Below are positions 7,337 through 14,995 of a stretch of DNA of 21,579 nucleotides, in pieces (position 1 is the first letter of the stretch; every line of letters begins with the position of its first letter). The notes under the pieces are model-generated. The model saw nothing but the letters and a program-made list of their open reading frames with translations. It was not told the origin of the DNA and searched no databases. This stretch comes from CAZBYL01 sp964496275 (GTDB lineage: Bacteria > Synergistota > Synergistia > Synergistales > Synergistaceae). The stretch spans positions 1 to 21,579 of the forward strand of contig CAZBYL010000043.1 in assembly GCA_964496275.1 (NCBI GenBank), in the 5' to 3' direction. The translations under genes were made by a program, and so were the position numbers.

Positions 7337-9295
7337 ATGAGTGAAGTGCTTGATAATAAGGTTGAAGAAACTCAGCAAATAGACTTAGACGCTCTTATGC
7401 GTAAGTTTGATACAGAGGCAAGATTCAGAACCCTTGCCGGTTTGCAGGGCAAGTTTGTGATGCTCATAGCCGTTGCAATGTCATGTTTTCATTTCTATAC
7501 ATCGGGATTCGGACTTCTCCTGGCTCAAAAGCAGGGAGCCGTACACCTTGCATTCACCTTGGCTCTTGTATTCTTACTCTATCCGATGAGCTCAAAACAG
7601 TCCAAAACGAGCGGAATACCCTTTTACGACTATATAATAGGCGCAATAGGCGTCGCATCCGCTCTCTACCTCGTTGTCTTTTTCAACGAACTGACAACCA
7701 GAGCAGGACTTCCGACGAGAACCGACCTTATCATGGGATTTTTGTTGATAGCAACCCTTCTTGAGGCGACCAGGCGAATATCAAACCCGATTCTTCCGGG
7801 GCTTGCCATCGTCTCGCTTCTGTACTGCTATTTCGGACGTTCCATGCCCGATATGATAGCGCACCGCGGATTTTCGATAGAACGCATCATCAACCACATG
7901 TATCTCGGTACGGAGGGAATCTTCGGAACACCTCTCGAAGTCTCCTCGACATTTGTGTTCATGTTCATACTTTTCGGTTCCGTGCTTGAAAAGACGGGAC
8001 TCGGCAAATTCATAATCGACCTGTCAATGGCTCTCGCAGGCTGGTCAACAGGCGGCCCCGCTAAGGTTGCTGTCGTAAGCTCGGGACTCATGGGCATGGT
8101 CTCAGGCTCATCAGTGGCAAACGTTTGTACTACGGGTATGTTTACGATACCGCTCATGAAGAGCGTTGGATATGAACCGCACTTTGCGGGAGCGGTTGAA
8201 GCCGTCGCCTCCACTGGCGGTCAGATAATGCCTCCCGTCATGGGAGCCGCGGCATTCATAATGGCTCAGATATTGGGCGTTCCTTACATGGAAGTTGTTA
8301 TTGCCGCTATAGTTCCGGCGCTTCTGTACTACTTTGCGGTTATGGTTCAGGTGCACTTCGAAGCCTCTCGTCTCGGCCTTAAGGGAATTCCGTTCGCTCA
8401 GCTTCCCCCCCTTATGCCGCTTCTGAAATCAAAGGGATTCCTCCTTATCCCGCTCGTGGCGATAATATACTTCCTTCTTGCGGGATTCACTCCGCTGAAG
8501 GCCGCTTTCAACGGAATCCTCGTCAGCTTCGTGCTTTCATGGCTCAACAAAGAAACCCGCCTTACCCCGGATCGCATCATTGAAGCGTTTGAAGCCGGTG
8601 CGCGCGGAGCGATAGGCGTGGCCTGCGCATGCGCCACGGTAGGAATGATAGTCGGAATGGGAACTCTTACAGGCCTTGCCCTTCGCATAGCGAACGCGAT
8701 AGTCGCTCTTGCCGGAGGAAGCAAGATTCTGACACTGTTCTTCACGATGCTTGCCAGCCTTCTCCTTGGAATGGGGCTTCCGACGACGGCAAACTTCATC
8801 GTTACCAGCACAATGGCGGCTCCCGCGCTCTTCCTGCTCGGAGTTCCGCCGATGGCGGCATACATGTTTGTTTTCTACTTCGGAATAGCAGCAGACCTCA
8901 CGCCTCCCGTCGCGCTCGCGGCGTATGCCGGAGCCGGCATAGCGGGCTCGGACCCGATGAAAACCGGTGTCACAGCCTTCAAACTGGCTCTTGCAGGGTT
9001 CATCGTGCCTTACATCTATGTGTATAATCCTATTTTGCTCTTTATCGACGTGGAAGCAGCACAAATGGTACAGGCGATATGCACTGCTCTTATCGGAGTA
9101 TTCTTGCTCGCAATGTCCACCATCGGCTACTTTAAGGCAAGTCTGCCATGGTACCTGAGGATTATCGCATTTGTCGGAGCTCTCGGACTCCTTACTCCGG
9201 GCACGATTACCGACCTTTGCGGCCTTGCCGTGCTTGCGGTGCTATACTTTGTTCAGACTGCCAAAGCAAAAAAAATAGCGGCACAGCCAAAATAA
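7337..9295 (+). CDS. TRAP transporter fused permease, 4TM/12TM (TAXI type), copy 1
   Basis: A 652-residue inner-membrane protein in which the small DctQ-like and large DctM-like TRAP subunits are one chain. It moves a solute delivered by a TAXI-family binding protein, driven by an ion gradient. About residues 1-40 are a charged cytoplasmic tail, followed by some 16 or more hydrophobic segments. Conserved DctM-like features include SGSSVANVCTTGMF, ASTGGQIMPPVMGAAAF, LLLGMGLPTTANF and AADLTPPVALAAYAGAGIAGSDP. GGAGG lies 8 bases before the ATG. The gene has no adjacent binding protein and is closed by a terminator, unlike copy 2 at 10255. The solute is unknown. The protein matches copy 2 at roughly nine of ten positions by eye. 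Confidence 0.95.
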   Translation: MSEVLDNKVEETQQIDLDALMRKFDTEARFRTLAGLQGKFVMLIAVAMSCFHFYTSGFGLLLAQKQGAVHLAFTLALVFLLYPMSSKQSKTSGIPFYDYIIGAIGVASALYLVVFFNELTTRAGLPTRTDLIMGFLLIATLLEATRRISNPILPGLAIVSLLYCYFGRSMPDMIAHRGFSIERIINHMYLGTEGIFGTPLEVSSTFVFMFILFGSVLEKTGLGKFIIDLSMALAGWSTGGPAKVAVVSSGLMGMVSGSSVANVCTTGMFTIPLMKSVGYEPHFAGAVEAVASTGGQIMPPVMGAAAFIMAQILGVPYMEVVIAAIVPALLYYFAVMVQVHFEASRLGLKGIPFAQLPPLMPLLKSKGFLLIPLVAIIYFLLAGFTPLKAAFNGILVSFVLSWLNKETRLTPDRIIEAFEAGARGAIGVACACATVGMIVGMGTLTGLALRIANAIVALAGGSKILTLFFTMLASLLLGMGLPTTANFIVTSTMAAPALFLLGVPPMAAYMFVFYFGIAADLTPPVALAAYAGAGIAGSDPMKTGVTAFKLALAGFIVPYIYVYNPILLFIDVEAAQMVQAICTALIGVFLLAMSTIGYFKASLPWYLRIIAFVGALGLLTPGTITDLCGLAVLAVLYFVQTAKAKKIAAQPK

Positions 9296-9331
9296 AAAAA
9301 CTATCTTCTCAATAACAAAATAATATTTGTT

Positions 9332-9369
9332 TGCCGGCCGCATCGAAGTATCTGCGGCCGGCATTTTTT
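9332..9369 (+). terminator. Strong terminator after TRAP permease copy 1
   Basis: Perfect 11-bp stem TGCCGGCCGCA (9332-9342) with TGCGGCCGGCA (9353-9363), a 10-base loop and TTTTTT. It isolates the first permease from deoC. Confidence 0.95.
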
Positions 9370-9398
9370 AAAACGTGTTCAGATTCGCAAAAATGCCT

Positions 9399-9461
9399 TA
9401 TAATAGCCAAGTAAAAGTTTACCTCTTTCGAGATTTTAAGACATAACTCAATATTTATAAT
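9399..9461 (+). promoter_or_regulatory. Probable promoter region of deoC (two TATAAT boxes)
   Basis: Two exact TATAAT hexamers, at 9399-9404 and 9456-9461, lie in the AT-rich gap between the terminator and deoC. Neither has a convincing TTGACA at 16-18 bases (TGTTCA at 9376-9381 is the nearest for the first). At least one promoter is expected here because the terminator cuts deoC off from upstream. Confidence 0.4.
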
Positions 9462-9503
9462 GCTTATATTATTTATTAACGGTTGTGAAGGGATTGTGCA
9501 TGA

Positions 9504-10163
9504 ATGGATTTATCATCTCTTATTGACCATACAATGCTGAAGCCTGACGCTCTTTTCTCTGATATAGAAAGGCTTTGCAAAGAGGCGGCGGAGTGGAAGT
9601 TCGCCGCCGTCTGCGTTAATTCATGCCATGTTTCCGACTCTGTTCGTTTGCTTGCAGGCACCGGAGTCGCAGTGTGTGCCGTGGTCGGATTTCCGCTCGG
9701 GGCGTGCGCTTCCGAGGTAAAGGCTTTTGAAGCGGGGTATGCCAAGAGATGCGGTGCGTCTGAAGTTGATATGGTCATAAATGTTTCGTGGCTTAAGGAT
9801 GGATTTTATAAAAGGGTGTACGACGACATTTGCTCCGTTGTTACCGCAGCACCCGGCTGCAGGGTAAAGGTGATAATAGAGACTTGTCTTCTGACAAATG
9901 ATGAAATAATAAAGGCCTGTGAGATTGCAAAGAGTGCAGGTGCACACTTTGTTAAAACTTCTACGGGGTTTTCAAAAGGGGGTGCGAAAACGGAGGATGT
10001 CGCATTGATGCGTTCCGTTGTGGGACGTGATTTCGGAGTCAAGGCATCCGGCGGCATTAGAGATCTGAAATCGGCGGAAGAAATGGTTGAAGCAGGGGCA
10101 AACAGGCTCGGAACCTCTCAGTCTGTGCAGATTTGCGAGTCGGCGGGAATTGCGGACCATTAG
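9504..10163 (+). CDS. deoC: Deoxyribose-phosphate aldolase
   Basis: A 219-residue TIM-barrel class I aldolase that splits 2-deoxyribose-5-phosphate into acetaldehyde and glyceraldehyde-3-phosphate, the last step of deoxynucleoside breakdown. The Schiff-base Lys is K151 in VKTSTGFSKGGA, the second catalytic Lys is K180 in VKASGGIRD, and D89 in SEVDMVINV is the proton-relay Asp. LIDHTMLKPDA at the N-terminus and GFPLGA are also family marks. The length is normal. The ATG at 9504 follows GAAGGGA at 9487-9493. It sits alone between the two permease copies, with no other deo genes near, so its position may reflect the permease duplication rather than shared function. Confidence 0.97.
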   Translation: MDLSSLIDHTMLKPDALFSDIERLCKEAAEWKFAAVCVNSCHVSDSVRLLAGTGVAVCAVVGFPLGACASEVKAFEAGYAKRCGASEVDMVINVSWLKDGFYKRVYDDICSVVTAAPGCRVKVIIETCLLTNDEIIKACEIAKSAGAHFVKTSTGFSKGGAKTEDVALMRSVVGRDFGVKASGGIRDLKSAEEMVEAGANRLGTSQSVQICESAGIADH

Positions 10164-10254
10164 CGGCAATTCGAGACCGCCGAGTAAGAGTACGGCAGGA
10201 TCGGCATAATTTATTTTTATACTGCTTTATCTCTCTAAAAAGGAGGAATTATTT

Positions 10255-12276
10255 GTGAGTGACGCAGAACTTAACAAAACGGCTCCGCAGGGTGGCGGCG
10301 AAAAGATAGACCTGGAAGACCTTATGCGGAAATATGATACGGAAGCTCGGTTCAGAACCCTCACAGGATGGCAGGCAAAGCTTATAAGCATTATCGCAAT
10401 AGCGATGTCGTGCTTCCATTTTTATACGTCGGGCTTCGGTCTTCTACTCGCGCAGAAACAGGGCGCGGTTCATCTTGCTTTCACTCTGTGCTTGGTATTT
10501 CTTCTTTATCCTATTTCTTCAAAACAATCCAAAACAGGCGGAATTCCGATTTATGATTTCATCACGTCGGCTATCGGAGTGGCGTCCGCAATGTATCTCG
10601 TCGTCTTTTTTAACGAACTTACCACAAGGGCGGGACTCCCGACACAGACAGACCTTATCATGGGATTTCTGCTGATTGCCTCACTCCTTGAGGCTACGAG
10701 ACGAATCTCAAACCCGATACTTCCCGGGCTTGCCGTCGTGGCTCTTCTCTACTGCTATTTCGGGCGTTCCATGCCGGATATGATAGCTCACCGCGGATTC
10801 TCTATCGAGCGTATTATCAACCACATGTACCTCGGCACGGAGGGAATCTTCGGAACACCTCTCGAAGTCTCCTCGACATTCGTGTTCATGTTCATACTCT
10901 TCGGCTCAGTCCTTGAAAAGACGGGGCTCGGCAAGTTTATAATAGACCTCTCTCTGGCTCTTGCCGGCTGGTCTACAGGCGGTCCCGCCAAGGTTGCGGT
11001 CGTAAGCTCCGGACTTATGGGAACAGTCTCCGGCTCGTCCGTCGCAAACGTCTGCACAACGGGTATGTTCACGATACCGCTCATGAAGAGCGTAGGATAT
11101 GAACCTCACTTTGCCGGAGCGGTCGAAGCCGTCGCATCAACTGGCGGTCAGATAATGCCTCCTGTCATGGGAGCCGCAGCATTCATAATGGCTCAGATAT
11201 TGGGCGTTCCCTACATGGAAGTTGTCCTTGCTGCCGTAGTTCCCGCTCTCCTCTACTATTTTGCCGTAATGGTGCAGGTTCACTTTGAAGCTACAAGACT
11301 GGGACTTGAAGGCATACCCTTCTCTCAGCTCCCTCCTCTGTGGCCGCTTCTGAAATCAAAGGGCTTCCTTCTTATCCCGCTTATAGCGATAATCTACTTC
11401 CTTCTCGCCGGATTTACGCCGCTGAAGGCCGCTTTTAACGGAATCCTCGTAAGCTTTGTCCTTTCATGGCTCAACAAGGAGACGAGACTCACCCCGACAC
11501 GCATACTCGAAGCGTTTGAAACAGGCGCGCGCGGAGCGATAGGTGTGGCCTGCGCATGTGCCACGGTCGGAATGATAGTCGGAATGGGAACTCTTACAGG
11601 CCTTGCTCTTCGCATAGCGAACGCGATAGTCGCTCTTGCCGGAGGAAGCAAGATTCTGACACTGTTCTTCACGATGCTTGCCAGCCTTCTCCTTGGAATG
11701 GGGCTTCCGACGACGGCAAACTTCATCGTTACCAGCACAATGGCGGCTCCCGCGCTCTTCCTGCTCGGAGTTCCGCCGATGGCGGCATACATGTTTGTTT
11801 TCTACTTCGGAATAGCAGCAGACCTCACGCCTCCAGTCGCGCTCGCGGCGTATGCAGGGGCGGGCATATCGGGTTCGGACCCGATGAAAACCGGTGTCAC
11901 AGCCTTCAAGCTGGCTCTTGCAGGATTTATCGTGCCATACATCTACGTGTATAACCCGATGCTTCTTTTCATCGACGTAGAGACACTGCCCATGATACAG
12001 GCAATATGCACGGCTCTGCTCGGGGTATTCCTGCTGGCAATGTCCACAATAGGCTACTTCAAGGCTCCCATCGCATGGTATCTGCGCCTTGTAGTATTTG
12101 CCGGATCTTTGGGACTTCTGATTCCCGGCACGATTACCGACCTATGCGGAATAGGCGTCCTCGTACTTATCTACATTATCCAGACTGCGAAGGCGAAGAA
12201 AATGAGAGCAGCCGGAATTCCGCTAACAAAAGCTGAGGCGGATGCTGCTGAAAAAGCAAACGCTGTGGTAAAATAG
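10255..12276 (+). CDS. TRAP transporter fused permease, 4TM/12TM (TAXI type), copy 2
   Basis: A 673-residue paralogue of the permease at 7337, with the same fused DctQ-DctM layout and the same conserved blocks (SGSSVANVCTTGMF, STGGQIMPPVMGAAAF, GMGLPTTANF, ADLTPPVALAAYAGAG). It starts with GTG at 10255, 8 bases after AGGAGG. It differs from copy 1 mainly in the charged N-terminal tail, in scattered conservative changes (for example A/S and I/V), and in a longer C-terminal tail rich in Lys, Ala and Glu. Silent-site differences are common in most parts but vanish between the bases corresponding to 11608 and 11834. It is followed by the TAXI binding-protein gene, so this copy forms the complete transporter. 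A poor TATACT at 10218 is the only -10-like sequence seen upstream. Confidence 0.95.
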   Translation: MSDAELNKTAPQGGGEKIDLEDLMRKYDTEARFRTLTGWQAKLISIIAIAMSCFHFYTSGFGLLLAQKQGAVHLAFTLCLVFLLYPISSKQSKTGGIPIYDFITSAIGVASAMYLVVFFNELTTRAGLPTQTDLIMGFLLIASLLEATRRISNPILPGLAVVALLYCYFGRSMPDMIAHRGFSIERIINHMYLGTEGIFGTPLEVSSTFVFMFILFGSVLEKTGLGKFIIDLSLALAGWSTGGPAKVAVVSSGLMGTVSGSSVANVCTTGMFTIPLMKSVGYEPHFAGAVEAVASTGGQIMPPVMGAAAFIMAQILGVPYMEVVLAAVVPALLYYFAVMVQVHFEATRLGLEGIPFSQLPPLWPLLKSKGFLLIPLIAIIYFLLAGFTPLKAAFNGILVSFVLSWLNKETRLTPTRILEAFETGARGAIGVACACATVGMIVGMGTLTGLALRIANAIVALAGGSKILTLFFTMLASLLLGMGLPTTANFIVTSTMAAPALFLLGVPPMAAYMFVFYFGIAADLTPPVALAAYAGAGISGSDPMKTGVTAFKLALAGFIVPYIYVYNPMLLFIDVETLPMIQAICTALLGVFLLAMSTIGYFKAPIAWYLRLVVFAGSLGLLIPGTITDLCGIGVLVLIYIIQTAKAKKMRAAGIPLTKAEADAAEKANAVVK

Positions 12277-12334
12277 GCAGTAGAGTAAATTCACTGATTA
12301 TTACAACAAATAATGTACTAAAATAAGGCTGTAA

Positions 12335-12352
12335 GGGGGCAGGAATGCCCCT
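12335..12352 (+). promoter_or_regulatory. Intercistronic hairpin between permease and binding protein
   Basis: Perfect 6-bp GC-rich stem GGGGCA/TGCCCC with a GGAA (GNRA) loop, extendable by one G-T pair, and no T-run after it. It is not a terminator. It lies 34 bases before the binding-protein ATG, where a stem could protect the downstream mRNA and raise binding-protein yield relative to the permease. Confidence 0.5.
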
Positions 12353-12386
12353 GCAGAAATACATCATTCTAAGAGGAGGAACAGAA

Positions 12387-13346
12387 ATGAAGAAAGGCAT
12401 TATCGTAACTCTGGTAGCGGTACTCGCGGCATTCTCCTTCACAGCGGTAGCATTTGCAGCCCCGACATACATGTCGGTTGCAACAGGCGGAACATCGGGA
12501 ACATATTATGCGGTCGGCGGAGCTCTCGCGGCGGCAGTAACAAAAGACGGCAAGGTTCAGTGCACGGCTGAAACAGGAAACGCTTCCGTAGCCAACGTTA
12601 ACCTTATCGCAACAAAAGGTATTGAAATTGCATTCGTACAGAACGACATTACCTATTGGGCGGTAAACGGGCAGCTCATGTTCCAGGGCAAACCCCTTAA
12701 GAACGTACGCGCAGTTGCTTCCCTCTACCCCGAACACGTCCAGATGGTTGTAACAAAGGACTCCGGAATCAAGAAGTTCTCAGACCTTAAGGGCAAAAGA
12801 GTCGGCGTAGGCGCACCGGGATCAGGCGTCGAAGGTGACGTTCAGGCTCTCTTCAAGATCGCAGGACTTAAGTACAGCGACCTCAAAAAGGCCGACTACC
12901 TTGACTTCGCGGCGACAGCCGGCCGTTTTAAGGACGACCAGATTGATGCCGGTTTTGTCGTAGCCGGTTACCCGACAGCAGCTCTTATGGACCTTACAAC
13001 AACAAAAGACAACGTCACACTGTTCAGCTTCGACGACGCATTCCTTAAGAAGCTCAACAAAGAATATCCCTTCTTCATCTCCAGCACAATTCCCGCAAAC
13101 ACATATGCAGGAATCAAGCATGCCGTAAAGACACCTGCCGTTATGGCTATCCTCATCACCCACGCTGATGTCCCCGAAAAGGATGTCTATGCCTTTGTAA
13201 GCTCGATGTTCAAGAATCTCGATGACATCAAGGCAGCTCACGCGAAGGGAAAAGAGATAACACTTAAAGGCGCTCTCGACGGACTTACAGCACCTCTGCA
13301 CCCAGGCGCAGCGAAGTTCTACAAAGAGAAGGGTCTCATTAAGTAA
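12387..13346 (+). CDS. TAXI family TRAP transporter solute-binding protein
   Basis: A 319-residue extracytoplasmic receptor that captures the solute and passes it to the fused permease. A clear Sec signal peptide (KK, then hydrophobic GIIVTLVAVLAAFSFTAVAFA) with probable cleavage after A24 precedes the TAXI hallmark ATGGTSGTYYAVGGALA (32-48). Later family features are AFVQND, VASLYPEHVQMV, DLKGKRVGVGAPGSGVEGD and the C-terminal LHPGAAKFYKEKGLIK. AGAGGAGGA at 12372-12380 fits the ATG at 12387; an ATG in frame at 12345 lies in the hairpin and has no ribosome site. It is downstream of permease copy 2 and is closed by a terminator. Some TAXI proteins bind glutamate or aspartate, but the ligand here cannot be read from sequence. 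Confidence 0.95.
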   Translation: MKKGIIVTLVAVLAAFSFTAVAFAAPTYMSVATGGTSGTYYAVGGALAAAVTKDGKVQCTAETGNASVANVNLIATKGIEIAFVQNDITYWAVNGQLMFQGKPLKNVRAVASLYPEHVQMVVTKDSGIKKFSDLKGKRVGVGAPGSGVEGDVQALFKIAGLKYSDLKKADYLDFAATAGRFKDDQIDAGFVVAGYPTAALMDLTTTKDNVTLFSFDDAFLKKLNKEYPFFISSTIPANTYAGIKHAVKTPAVMAILITHADVPEKDVYAFVSSMFKNLDDIKAAHAKGKEITLKGALDGLTAPLHPGAAKFYKEKGLIK

Positions 13347-13367
13347 GACGGATTTTACTGTTATACA

Positions 13368-13398
13368 AAGGCCCTGCCGCAAGGCGGGGTCTTTTTTT
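13368..13398 (+). terminator. Terminator after TAXI binding protein
   Basis: AAGGCCCTGCC (13368-13378) pairs with GGCGGGGTCTT (13383-13393), with two G-T wobbles and a GCAA tetraloop; the T-run is 13392-13398. Confidence 0.93.
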
Positions 13399-13413
13399 AC
13401 ACTTGATTCGTAA

Positions 13414-13422
13414 TGTTATAAT
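13414..13422 (+). promoter_or_regulatory. Extended -10 promoter for MFS gene
   Basis: TGTTATAAT: a perfect TATAAT with TG one base upstream, 31 bases before the MFS ATG and directly after the terminator. A TTTTAC at 13395-13400 gives a poor -35 at 16 bases. Confidence 0.55.
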
Positions 13423-13453
13423 TGCAGATGGTGCGAAAGAGAGGGGGGAGCCA

Positions 13454-14686
13454 ATGAAGAAAATATATTCAATAAAGGCTTTTGCCGCTCTTGAAGCGAG
13501 AAACTTTCGCATATTCATATTCGGTCAGACAGTCTCACTTATCGGAACGTGGATGCAGCGCCTTGCCATGAGCTGGCTTGTCCTCCGGCTCACCGGCTCT
13601 GCCGCGGGACTTGGGCTTATAGAAATCTCCAATCAGGCTCCGGTGCTTATTACCGGTTTTCTTGCCGGTTCCATTCTTGACAGATATGATATGAAGAAGA
13701 TACTCATCATAACTCAGGCTGTCTGCATGCTGCAGGCTCTCGCTATGGCCATTCTTGATTTCTCAGGCGCGGTAACCTACCCTCTTGTGCTGATGTTGAG
13801 TCTATTGCTGGGAGTGACTGCGTCAGTTGACCTTCCTGCAAGACAAGCCTGCGTGGTTCGTATGTTGGATAGACCCGATCAAATCAACAGTGCTCTCACA
13901 ATCAACTCTGTGATTTTTAACCTGGCTCGCCTCATAGGGCCTGCGATAGCAGGTTTTGCGGTGCAGGCTGTTGGGGAGGCGGCATGTTTTTTCCTAAACG
14001 GGATATCCTTTATGGCAGTTATATATTCGCTCACAAAGCTGAAAATTAAAAAAACACCGTATAAAAATCGTGAGAGCGGCATAGAGAGCTTCAAAAACGG
14101 CATAGCATACACGATGCAGTTTACGCTGCTCAGAAGAATACTCTTCTCTTCTGCCATATTTTTCTTTCTATGTTTCCCATTTTCCACACTGCTTCCCTTT
14201 TTTGCAAAAACGATATTTCTCTCTAACGCCTCAACATTGGGGCTCTTTCTAGGTTCCGTGGGGTGCGGGGCAATTGTCGGAGTTATTTACCAAGCGAGCC
14301 TTGTGCCTGTTCATAAGCTCCACAAGAACCTCGTATGGTGCATGTGTCTGTACGGAGTCGGAATCGGGTTGTTTGCCTGCTCACGATCAATGCCGATGTC
14401 CTGTTTTTTTCTCACTCTCTTGGGTTTCGGCATGTCTACCTCGTCAGTCTGTTTCAACACTCTCATCCAGTCCATAATAGACGATGACAAGAGAGGGCGT
14501 GTTATGAGCCTGTATTCGGTCGGCAACATCGGTGTCGGGTCGATGGGTTCGCTTGTAGCCGGAATCATGGCGGACGTGTTCGGGGGTACGTTTGCGGGAG
14601 TTGCTTTTGCTCTGTCAACTTTTGTTCTTGCCTACATCTTTGAAAGGTGCATAAGAGACAGCAACCTTGCGGAACTGCTTCGGTAA
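13454..14686 (+). CDS. MFS transporter (EntS-like/MFS_3 exporter family)
   Basis: A 410-residue inner-membrane carrier with about 12 hydrophobic helices. The N-terminus has the pattern of the EntS/MFS_3 group: FAALEARNFRIFIFGQTVS, LIGTWMQRLAMSWLVLRLTGS, then GSILDRYDMKKIL (motif A-like, G-x-x-x-D-R-x-D) and LPARQACVVRMLDRPDQINSALTINSVIFNLARLIGPAIAG (in part). This family exports siderophores or drugs by proton antiport. The ATG at 13454 follows AGGGGGGAG at 13442-13450; an upstream in-frame start at 13403 overlaps the promoter region. It is transcribed alone from an extended -10 promoter; no regulator is next to it. The substrate is unknown. Confidence 0.9.
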   Translation: MKKIYSIKAFAALEARNFRIFIFGQTVSLIGTWMQRLAMSWLVLRLTGSAAGLGLIEISNQAPVLITGFLAGSILDRYDMKKILIITQAVCMLQALAMAILDFSGAVTYPLVLMLSLLLGVTASVDLPARQACVVRMLDRPDQINSALTINSVIFNLARLIGPAIAGFAVQAVGEAACFFLNGISFMAVIYSLTKLKIKKTPYKNRESGIESFKNGIAYTMQFTLLRRILFSSAIFFFLCFPFSTLLPFFAKTIFLSNASTLGLFLGSVGCGAIVGVIYQASLVPVHKLHKNLVWCMCLYGVGIGLFACSRSMPMSCFFLTLLGFGMSTSSVCFNTLIQSIIDDDKRGRVMSLYSVGNIGVGSMGSLVAGIMADVFGGTFAGVAFALSTFVLAYIFERCIRDSNLAELLR

Positions 14687-14995
14687 CATTCTGTTTTGCC
14701 GAAAATTTTCACGTATTCAAAATTTCCTGCGGTATCCGATGCTTTTTGTTCTTTCCGAACTCGCATCATAGATATAGTAACTTTGCATATTCACATTCAT
14801 ATCTCTTATGCCGTCCCTCAATCTTCTCGTTTGCCGAAAACTATTTTCGATTGCGCATATTTGTGTTTCTGATGTACGATCGCCGAAATTTGATTTTGAT
14901 GAAGATAAAGGAAAATAAGGCTGAAAATATGTAGTATAATGTATGGCAACTGTTGCGTATTTCTACGTATATCATGCAAACGGAGGTGTTTTCCG
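14687..14995 (+). other. AT-rich intergenic region with repeated GCCGAAAA motif
   Basis: About 310 bases with no credible gene. TTTGCCGAAAA occurs at 14695-14705 and again at 14830-14840, each followed within a few bases by TTTTC so that GAAAA/TTTTC can pair; GCCGAAA recurs at 14882-14888. A TATAAT at 14935-14940, without a clear -35, is the likely -10 for the next gene. Base composition is more AT-rich than the flanking genes. No tRNA or standard terminator seen. Confidence 0.4.

Noticed and set aside
8398..8865. Long antisense open frame inside TRAP permease copy 1, with a near copy at 11394-11792 inside copy 2
   Set aside because: Its conservation follows from the near-identical sense genes. 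It has no ribosome site and the product is a low-complexity Arg/Ser/Ala-rich shadow.
13403..13422. TTGATT as -35 partner of TATAAT at 13417
   Set aside because: The spacing is only 8 bases; the extended -10 (TGTTATAAT) explains the promoter better.
14647..14934. Open frame running from the MFS 3' end into the AT-rich gap
   Set aside because: It starts inside the MFS gene in another frame, has no ribosome site, and gives a Phe/Ser-rich sequence as expected from AT-rich non-coding DNA.
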